In this document: piece after piece, positions 7,207 through 11,640 of the stretch | Layout: each line of letters starts with the position of its first letter | Position numbering within the stretch: the stretch's first letter is position 1 | Assembly (NCBI GenBank): GCA_903916775.1 | Contig: CAIWXY010000234.1 | Coordinates: 1 to 11,640, forward strand | DNA length: 11,640 nucleotides | Origin: an uncultured Actinomycetes bacterium | Lineage (GTDB): Bacteria; Actinomycetota; Actinomycetes; Nanopelagicales; Nanopelagicaceae | Direction of reading: 5' to 3' | The notes under the pieces: model-generated | What the model was told of the DNA's origin: nothing | What the model saw: the letters and a program-made list of their open reading frames with translations, nothing else | Databases searched by the model: none | Made by a program: the position numbers and the translations under genes

Positions 7207-8228
7207 CGTCCACCCGTTCCAAAACCTTGGGCGAATCGAATATCGCCTTCAACAATGTCGTGCATATCTGTGATGCCATGACGGACCATCAGGGTTCGTT
7301 CAAGACCCATTCCAAAAGCAAAGCCACTGTAAACATCTGGATCAATTCCAGCTGCGCGCAATACCTTTGGATTAACCATTCCGCAGCCGCCCCACTCAAT
7401 CCAGCGTCCGTTGAAGAAGAAATCAACCTCAGCGCTTGGTTCGGTGAATGGGAAGAAGGAGGAGCGAAGGCGGGTCTTTACATCGGGACCAAAAATGGAG
7501 CGCGCAAAGTGATCAAGTGTTCCCTTGAGGTCTGCCATTGTGATGCCTTTGTCGATCACTAGGCCCTCAACCTGAGAAAAGACAGGTGTGTGAGTCGCAT
7601 CTAACTCATCGGCGCGATACGTGCGGCCAGGGCAGATAACGTAAATCGGTGGCTCCTCTTGGAGCATAGTGCGAACTTGAACCGGCGAGGTGTGAGTTCG
7701 AAGCACCAAGTGCGAATCAAGCGGTTCGATGAAGAACGTATCTTGCATAGTTCGTGCTGGATGATCTGCAGGAATGTTGAGAGCATCAAAATTAAGCCAC
7801 TCTGCTTCGAGTTCGGGACCTTCGGCTACGCGATACCCCATTCCCAAAAAAAGATCGCAGATTTCATTGGTCAAAATAGTGAGTGGATGCAGACCACCCG
7901 CAGGGGTGCGTCTGGCTGGAATAGAAACGTCTACTCGCTCTTCAATCAGGACTCTCTCATCGCGCTGCGCCTCAAGCACTTTTGATCTCGCCTCAAAAGC
8001 TGTGGCGATAGCAGATTTAGCCTGGCCAACGATTTTTCCAAATTCCGCACGAGCGCTGGCATCGAGTGAGCCCAACTCCTGGCTGAATTTAGCCACAGGA
8101 GATTTATCGCCTACATGGTTGATCTTTACCTCTTTGAGAGCTTCGAGGTCAGGTGCCGTAGAGATGGCTTCTAACGCTGCGAGCTTGGCTGCTTCAACGC
8201 CATCTGCTGAAAGATGAGGAGAGGTCAT
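7203..8228 (-). CDS. pheS: Phenylalanyl-tRNA synthetase alpha subunit
   Basis: PheS is the catalytic subunit of class II phenylalanyl-tRNA synthetase. At 341 residues it has normal length. The N-terminal region (about 10-95) is charged and helical, as expected for the coiled coil that contacts tRNA. Class II motif 1 lies around HPLTILTNEICDLFLGMGY (114-132) and EGPELE; motif 2 is GRTYRADELDATHTPVFSQV (201-220); FPFTEPSAEVD (259-269) forms part of the Phe pocket; motif 3 is FGMGLERTLM (305-314). Only 14 bases separate it from the methyltransferase gene upstream, with a weak AGG-type binding site, so it is probably transcribed from the infC promoter region. It overlaps pheT by four bases. Confidence 0.98.
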   Translation of the reverse strand: MTSPHLSADGVEAAKLAALEAISTAPDLEALKEVKINHVGDKSPVAKFSQELGSLDASARAEFGKIVGQAKSAIATAFEARSKVLEAQRDERVLIEERVDVSIPARRTPAGGLHPLTILTNEICDLFLGMGYRVAEGPELEAEWLNFDALNIPADHPARTMQDTFFIEPLDSHLVLRTHTSPVQVRTMLQEEPPIYVICPGRTYRADELDATHTPVFSQVEGLVIDKGITMADLKGTLDHFARSIFGPDVKTRLRSSFFPFTEPSAEVDFFFNGRWIEWGGCGMVNPKVLRAAGIDPDVYSGFAFGMGLERTLMVRHGITDMHDIVEGDIRFAQGFGTGGR

Positions 8229-8242
8229 AATGCTTAAGCCTA

Positions 8243-9058
8243 CTAAGAATTGTCGCTCTGAGAGACGAAATACATAGCGATTGCGGCCGCAGAAGCCACA
8301 TTAAAGCTCTCGGCATAACCCTTCATCGGGATTTTGATGAGTGAGAATTCAGAAGGCAATTCCGGTAGCCCGCGTGCTTCATTTCCAAAGACCATGACCA
8401 GCGGCGCTGCTCCATCAATAGAGTTGAGCTCTGCTGAAGCTTTTCCATCAAAGGCAGAAATCTTCAATTGGTGCTCCGCAGCAAATGCGCTGAGATCTTC
8501 CAGACTCACATCCGTTGCAACTGGAATATTCCACATAGAGCCTGCGGTTGATCGAATAACTTTGGGACTGTAAACATCAACGCTATTTTCGCTAAAGGCA
8601 ACGAGATCGAAGCCGCACGCATCCGCTGTACGTATTGCTGTGCCAGCATTTCCTGGATCCTGAATCTGCCAAAAGTAGGCAACTTTCTTGATTGAACCAG
8701 CAGTAAATTTTGCGAGATCCGTCGGAAGGTATTTACAGATTGCAAGTATTCCTTGCGGTGACTCTGTCTCGGCCATCGCGGACATCACTTGTTCGCTCAC
8801 CATGATGCACTCGTGTTGGTCGAGTTGGGGTTGTGAAAATTCAGTCAAGAGGCGCTCAAGGCCAGCATCGGTGAGGTACATGCGTACGATGCGCGGAGCA
8901 AAACTTACTTTTGGATCGAGCGCAGAACGCAGACTCTGCATGCCATCAGCGACAAAGATATGTTCTAGGTTGCGGAGTTTTTTACCTCGTGAACCCAAAA
9001 GAGCCTTCACTCTCTCGACATGCGGAGACTGAAGGCTCGTAATTGGTGCGTGGGTCAT
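8243..9058 (-). CDS. TrmH/SpoU-family RNA 2'-O-methyltransferase
   Basis: This is a SPOUT-class, SAM-dependent RNA ribose methyltransferase of 271 residues. The N-terminal substrate-binding domain (about 5-110) starts ITSLQSPHVERVKALL. The trefoil-knot catalytic domain carries all three family motifs: motif 1 QDPGNAGTAIRTADACG (133-149, with the usual Asn137 and Arg143), motif 2 VFGNEARGLP (223-232, Glu227), and motif 3 IPMKGYAESFNVASAAA (243-259). It occupies the same place as mycobacterial tsnR, between rplT and pheS, so it is probably the orthologue and likely modifies 23S rRNA; the target nucleotide cannot be read from the sequence. It is an ordinary housekeeping member of the superfamily that also includes thiostrepton-resistance methylases, so the tsnR name should not be read as resistance. 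Its start overlaps the rplT stop as ATGA. Confidence 0.93.
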   Translation of the reverse strand: MTHAPITSLQSPHVERVKALLGSRGKKLRNLEHIFVADGMQSLRSALDPKVSFAPRIVRMYLTDAGLERLLTEFSQPQLDQHECIMVSEQVMSAMAETESPQGILAICKYLPTDLAKFTAGSIKKVAYFWQIQDPGNAGTAIRTADACGFDLVAFSENSVDVYSPKVIRSTAGSMWNIPVATDVSLEDLSAFAAEHQLKISAFDGKASAELNSIDGAAPLVMVFGNEARGLPELPSEFSLIKIPMKGYAESFNVASAAAIAMYFVSQSDNS

Positions 9059-9414
9059 GCAGGGATATTCTGGCGTGCAACCTCTACTAGTTGTGCAAAC
9101 GCAGCAGGATCATTTGTTGCAAGCTCTGAAAGTAGACGACGATCTAATTCGATTCCAGCAGCCTTGATGCCCTGGATGAAGCGGTTGTAGGTAAGACCAT
9201 GTTCGCGAGCACCAGCATTGATGCGCTGAATCCATAGTTGGCGGAAATCGCCCTTCTTATCCTTACGGTGATCAAAGGCATAGACCATTGAGTGAGTGAC
9301 TTGCTCTTTCGCCTTGATGAAAAGACGTGAACGTTGTCCGCGATAACCCGCAGCACGCTCGAGAGTTGTACGACGCTTCTTTGCAGCGTGGACGCCGCGT
9401 TTTACTCTTGCCAT
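9055..9414 (-). CDS. rplT: 50S ribosomal protein L20
   Basis: L20 binds 23S rRNA early in large-subunit assembly. The 119-residue protein has the standard start MARVKRGVHAAKKRRTTLER, the basic helical N-terminal arm (1-60), and the globular C-terminal half with YNRFIQGIKAAGIELDRR (76-93). Length and motifs match the family closely. It lies 13 bases downstream of rpmI with a short G-rich binding site (GGGGTAAT) and overlaps the following methyltransferase gene by four bases. In several bacteria L20 represses its own operon by binding the leader RNA; nothing in this sequence shows directly that this happens here. Confidence 0.98.
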   Translation of the reverse strand: MARVKRGVHAAKKRRTTLERAAGYRGQRSRLFIKAKEQVTHSMVYAFDHRKDKKGDFRQLWIQRINAGAREHGLTYNRFIQGIKAAGIELDRRLLSELATNDPAAFAQLVEVARQNIPA

Positions 9415-9427
9415 GTTCTATTACCCC

Positions 9428-9625
9428 TTACTTCAAACCGAGCATGCGCTTGGCTGTGACGGTTACGGTCTTCTTGCCAGTCGCATCGTTGCTCAAACGA
9501 CGTGTGACGCGTGATGACTTGTGCTCAAGAAGGTGGCGCTTTCCTGCGCGCTCATGCATGATCTTGCCGGTGCCAGTAAGACGGAATGTCTTCTTAGCTC
9601 CACTATGGGTCTTCATCTTCGGCAT
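9428..9625 (-). CDS. rpmI: 50S ribosomal protein L35
   Basis: L35 is a small, highly basic protein of the large ribosomal subunit. From ATG 9625 it has 65 residues, normal for the family, starting MPKMKTHSGAKKTFRLTGTG and ending KRMLGLK, with the typical KRHLLEHKSSRVTRRL (about 29-44). I chose this start because it matches the family N-terminus and is preceded by a strong GGGAGG binding site (about 9632-9637). A longer in-frame reading from TTG 9655 would add ten unconserved residues and place that site inside the gene. It lies 51 bases after infC and 13 before rplT, the classic infC-rpmI-rplT order. Confidence 0.97.
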   Translation of the reverse strand: MPKMKTHSGAKKTFRLTGTGKIMHERAGKRHLLEHKSSRVTRRLSNDATGKKTVTVTAKRMLGLK

Positions 9626-9676
9626 TTCATGCCTCCCTTTTAGCTCGTAGTACAACGTTGGTGGTGCATTAAAAAA

Positions 9677-10291
9677 TTATTCTGATACTGCAACTTCCGG
9701 TGACGTAACAACTGCAGTTGCCTTTGGCTCGGAAACAGATTTTGCAGCTGCCTTAGGTTCTGACTTCTTAGCCTGAGTCTTTTTCAAGACTGGACCGAGA
9801 ACCATAGTCATGCTCTTGCCTTCTTTCTTTGGAGCGAACTCCACGAAAGCAACATCTGCTACTTCTTCTGCCAACTTCATGAGCAAGCGATAGCCCATCT
9901 CTGGTCTTGTCTGCTCGCGACCTTTGAATTGAACAGTTACCTTCACCTTGTCCCCCGCTTTGAGGAATCGGGCGATGTGCGCCTTTTTTGTCTCATAGTC
10001 ATGAGGCTCGATCTTCAATCCAAAACGAATTTCTTTCACCACAATGTGGGTTTGATTCTGTCGTGCTTCGCGCGCTTTCTGTGCGATCTCGTACTTGTAC
10101 TTTCCGAAATCCATGATCTTGCACACGGGTGGCTTGGCATCTGGTGAGATTTCTACGAGATCTAAACCAACTTCATCTGCCATATTCAAAGCAGTTGCGA
10201 GGTCTACGATTCCGACTTGCTCTCCAGTAAAACCAATCAGACGAATCTCCGAAGCTCGGATTCGATCGTTGATTCTTTGTTCAGCGCTGAT
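9677..10291 (-). CDS. infC: Translation initiation factor IF-3 (probable ATC start)
   Basis: IF-3 binds the 30S subunit, prevents premature 50S joining and checks start codon and initiator tRNA. The N-domain has RINDRIR (6-12) and GEQVGIVDL (23-31), followed by the IF-3 signature KIMDFGKYKY (58-67); the C-domain (about 80-165) contains KEIRFGLKIEPHDYETK and RPEMGYRLL. I place the start at ATC 10291: the conserved N-terminus (ISAEQRINDRIR) begins there, a ribosome binding site GAGAGGA lies six bases upstream, and no ATG, GTG or TTG lies near. A reading from GTG 10450 would add 53 unconserved residues and run through an intrinsic terminator. Rare AUU/AUC starts are typical of infC, because IF-3 discriminates against them and so limits its own synthesis. 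With this start it has 204 residues. A lysine/alanine/proline-rich tail (about 170-204) with a repeated SEPKA extends past the core, as in other actinobacteria. Confidence 0.93.
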   Translation of the reverse strand: MSAEQRINDRIRASEIRLIGFTGEQVGIVDLATALNMADEVGLDLVEISPDAKPPVCKIMDFGKYKYEIAQKAREARQNQTHIVVKEIRFGLKIEPHDYETKKAHIARFLKAGDKVKVTVQFKGREQTRPEMGYRLLMKLAEEVADVAFVEFAPKKEGKSMTMVLGPVLKKTQAKKSEPKAAAKSVSEPKATAVVTSPEVAVSE

Positions 10292-10297
10292 AACTCT

Positions 10298-10304
10298 TCC
10301 TCTC
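10298..10304 (-). promoter_or_regulatory. infC ribosome binding site
   Basis: On the minus strand GAGAGGA is followed by AGAGTT and then ATC. The spacing of six bases fits initiation at ATC 10291 and at no canonical start codon nearby. The same GAGAGG is complementary to CCTCTC at 10361-10366 further up the leader, so the site might be masked in the RNA. Confidence 0.65.
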
Positions 10305-10370
10305 GTGTCATTAACTGCAACTAGCTGCCACCAAAATGATGAGCAGTTAGATAACAAATGGAGAGGTCGC

Positions 10371-10398
10371 GCAAAAAGAAGCCCAGCAAAAAGCGGGC
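10371..10398 (-). terminator. Intrinsic terminator upstream of infC
   Basis: The minus strand reads GCCCGCTTTTTGCTGGGC followed by TTCTTTTTGC. The arms GCCCGC and GC(T)GGGC pair over six base pairs with a single bulged T, the loop is TTTTT, and the T-rich tract follows directly. It lies 102 bases after the fabI stop and 79 bases before the infC start, so it either ends the fabG-fabI message or attenuates the infC operon. Confidence 0.7.
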
Positions 10399-10475
10399 AA
10401 TTTCTTGACCAACCAGCCGAAGCCAGTGAGGTGGGAGCGACAAACTCCACTTGATGGGTCAGATACTACAGGCAT

Positions 10476-10489
10476 GCCCCCTTGGGGGC
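10476..10489. other. GC-rich perfect palindrome after fabI
   Basis: GCCCCC-AA-GGGGGC on the minus strand is a 14-base palindrome with perfect six-base arms, starting 11 bases after the fabI stop. It could form a very stable short hairpin with slightly frayed inner pairs. No T tract follows on either strand, so it is not a standard intrinsic terminator; it could protect the 3' end of the fabI mRNA or be a protein-binding site. Confidence 0.4.
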
Positions 10490-10499
10490 GAAATTCGGG

Positions 10500-11270
10500 T
10501 TATCCCCCGATCGCGTGGACTCCACCATCTACGTGGATGATCTCGCCAGTGGTCATTGGGAACCAATCTGAGAGAAGCGCCACAGCTCCGCGAGCGGCAG
10601 GGACTGGATCTTCCGCGTTCCAAACCAGTGGAGAGCGAGAGTTCCAGACGTTTTCGAACTCATCAAATCCTGGAATCGCCTTAGCCGCGATGGTCTTCAG
10701 GGGTCCAGCCGCGATCAAATTGACTCGGATATTCGACTTTCCGAGGTCGCGAGCGAGGTAGCGCGATGCTGACTCAAGGCCGGCTTTTGCCACGCCCATC
10801 CAGTCGTATTTAGGCCAAGCCACAGTTGCATCAAAGGTGAGACCAACAATGCTTGCACCTGACTCCGGGAAGAGATCTTTGGTAGCCATTGCTAGTGACT
10901 TGTACGAGAAGGTTGATGTATGGACAGCAATCGCGACATCTTCCCATGTGGTGTTGAGGAAGTTTCCGCCGAGAGCCGCTTGCGGTGCAAAGCCAATTGA
11001 GTGAACTACGCCATCTAGATGCGGGACGTGCTTTTTGATCTCGCCTGCAAGGGCATCGAGTTGCTCTTCATTGGTGACATCGAGCTCAATGACAGGCACT
11101 GGATTGGGAAGACGACCTGCAATGCGAGTTGTCAGAGACATGCTGCGTCCGAAACCAGTCAAAATAACGTTTGCACCTTCTTCTTGAGCAAGGCGCGCGA
11201 TATGAAATGCGATTGAGCCATCTGTCAGTACGCCAGTGACCAGGATATTTTTTCCGCTTAGAAGTGCCAT
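10500..11270 (-). CDS. fabI: Enoyl-[acyl-carrier-protein] reductase (NADH), InhA-like
   Basis: FabI reduces trans-2-enoyl-ACP, the last step of each fatty acid elongation cycle. It is a 256-residue short-chain dehydrogenase of the enoyl-reductase type. The cofactor region GVLTDGSIAFHIA (13-25) has the spaced glycine pattern of this subgroup rather than the classical TGxxxGIG. VVHSIGFAP (88-96) matches the InhA SIGF segment. The catalytic set appears as Phe146, Tyr155 and Lys162 (FDATVAWPKYDWMGVAK), corresponding to InhA Phe149, Tyr158 and Lys165. The C-terminal ALLSDWFPMTTGEIIHVDGG (231-250) is also InhA-like. The start ATG overlaps the fabG stop by one base (TAATG), as expected for a coupled fabG-fabI pair like mycobacterial mabA-inhA. 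A G-rich binding site (GGGGATGGG) lies in the fabG end. Confidence 0.96.
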   Translation of the reverse strand: MALLSGKNILVTGVLTDGSIAFHIARLAQEEGANVILTGFGRSMSLTTRIAGRLPNPVPVIELDVTNEEQLDALAGEIKKHVPHLDGVVHSIGFAPQAALGGNFLNTTWEDVAIAVHTSTFSYKSLAMATKDLFPESGASIVGLTFDATVAWPKYDWMGVAKAGLESASRYLARDLGKSNIRVNLIAAGPLKTIAAKAIPGFDEFENVWNSRSPLVWNAEDPVPAARGAVALLSDWFPMTTGEIIHVDGGVHAIGG

Positions 11271-11640
11271 TAGTGACCCATCCCCATTCCTCCGTCGACG
11301 GGGATTAACGCCCCAGTGATGTAACTTGCTTCGGGTGAAGCGACAAACTGAACCACTGAGGCAATCTCCTCTGGTGAGCAGAAACGGCCGAGTGGGATCT
11401 GTGAAATATATTTTTCGCGAAGGCTCTCATTAAGAGTCGATGTCATATCGGTCTCTACAAAACCTGGCGCAATAACATTGAAGGTAAGTCCGCGAGATCC
11501 ATATTCACGGGCGAATGCACGAGCCATACCGATCAGCCCGCTCTTTGTCGCCGCATAGTTAACCTGGCCGGCCGAACCCAACATTCCTACAACTGAACCG
11601 ATAAAAATCACTCGACCACTACGCTTTTTCATCATTGGCG
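11270..11640 (-). CDS. fabG: 3-oxoacyl-[acyl-carrier-protein] reductase, N-terminus cut by window edge
   Basis: FabG is the NADPH-dependent short-chain dehydrogenase that reduces beta-ketoacyl-ACP. Only the C-terminal 120-odd residues are present. They show the catalytic Ser in IFIGSVVGMLG, the YxxxK pair in VNYAATKSGLIGMARAFA, NVIAPGFVETDMT, and the C-terminal PVDGGMGMGH. The reading frame continues to the right edge (…AMMKKRSGRVIF), so the ATG at 11635 is internal and about half of a normal 240-250-residue FabG lies outside. The short-chain dehydrogenase fold is shared by many enzymes; the FabG assignment rests on the typical C-terminus and on the one-base overlap with fabI. Confidence 0.93.
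   Translation of the reverse strand, partial: PMMKKRSGRVIFIGSVVGMLGSAGQVNYAATKSGLIGMARAFAREYGSRGLTFNVIAPGFVETDMTSTLNESLREKYISQIPLGRFCSPEEIASVVQFVASPEASYITGALIPVDGGMGMGH

Larger units (their letters stand above)
10292..10499 (-). promoter_or_regulatory. Structured infC leader / fabI-infC intergenic region
   Basis: These 208 bases hold no gene. In transcription order they contain: the palindrome GCCCCCAAGGGGGC (10489-10476); a possible -10 TAGTAT (10468-10463) without a recognisable -35; a hairpin ACUGGC-UUCG-GCUGGU (10427-10412; six pairs, two of them G-U, UUCG tetraloop); an intrinsic terminator (10398-10371); and the infC binding site. A long-range pairing is also possible between GCTCCCACC (10438-10430) and GGTGGCAGC (10332-10324), with one mismatch, enclosing the hairpin and terminator. 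If transcription starts near 10456, the region is an attenuator-type leader for the infC operon. If it starts after 10371, the terminator simply ends the fabI message. The sequence alone does not decide. Confidence 0.55.

Noticed and set aside
7011..7562. 183-residue plus-strand reading frame across the pheS/pheT junction, and other long plus-strand frames (for example 1702-2199, 5744-6211, 7774-8217)
   Set aside because: They lie opposite well-supported conserved genes, show no recognisable domain and no convincing binding site, and are explained by codon bias of the minus-strand genes.
9428..9655. rpmI read from TTG 9655
   Set aside because: It adds ten unconserved residues and places the strong GGGAGG binding site inside the gene; ATG 9625 gives the standard L35 N-terminus.
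9640..9669. Nine-codon minus-strand frame (MHHQRCTTS) between infC and rpmI, a possible leader peptide
   Set aside because: No ribosome binding site and no attenuator structure follow it; a frame this short is expected by chance.
9677..10450. infC read from GTG 10450 as a 257-residue protein
   Set aside because: The extra 53 residues have no resemblance to IF-3, and the DNA there contains an intrinsic terminator and hairpin; the binding site fits ATC 10291.
1..11640. Search for tRNA, rRNA, CRISPR arrays, phage or defence genes, or an undescribed multigene system
   Set aside because: The window is filled by conserved housekeeping genes with almost no spare sequence; the only gaps over 50 bases are 4669-4752, 9626-9676 and 10292-10499, and none holds such an element.

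Overview
The window looks like ordinary core chromosome of an actinobacterium. All supported genes lie on the minus strand, so transcription runs from high to low coordinates. The order fabG-fabI / infC-rpmI-rplT-(TrmH-type rRNA methyltransferase)-pheS-pheT / argC-argB-argD-argR-argH closely follows the conserved actinobacterial arrangement, for example the Mycobacterium infC...pheST-arg cluster. The enoyl reductase is InhA-like. The base composition looks balanced by eye rather than GC-rich, which would fit a small-genome, low-GC aquatic actinobacterium; that placement is inference.

Layout, in transcription order: (1) 11640-10500, the end of fabG (its start lies outside the window) and complete fabI, two steps of the type II fatty acid elongation cycle, overlapping by one base. 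(2) 10499-10292, a non-coding infC leader of about 208 bases, with a GC-rich palindrome, a UUCG-capped hairpin and an intrinsic terminator (hairpin plus T tract) upstream of infC. (3) 10291-4753, a translation operon: IF3 (apparently starting at the rare codon ATC), L35, L20, a SPOUT RNA methyltransferase, and both subunits of phenylalanyl-tRNA synthetase, with gaps of 51, 13 and 14 bases and two ATGA overlaps. (4) 4752-4669, a short control region with two tandem ARG boxes forming a 14-bp perfect inverted repeat, plus a probable leaderless argC promoter. (5) 4668-1, the arginine operon argC-argB-argD-argR-argH. Its genes overlap or abut, and the last runs off the left edge.

The arginine operon makes its own repressor (ArgR), and the operator that ArgR should bind lies in front of argC, so a negative feedback loop is readable from the sequence. 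Three genes usual in the actinobacterial cluster are absent from their expected positions: argJ (between argC and argB), argF (between argD and argR) and argG (between argR and argH). ArgB is also the short form without the N-terminal helix associated with arginine feedback inhibition.

I see no mobile element, CRISPR array, tRNA, rRNA or unknown gene family, and no convincing new biological system. The parts most worth a second look are the argC operator/promoter, the slimmed arginine operon and the structured infC leader with its ATC start.
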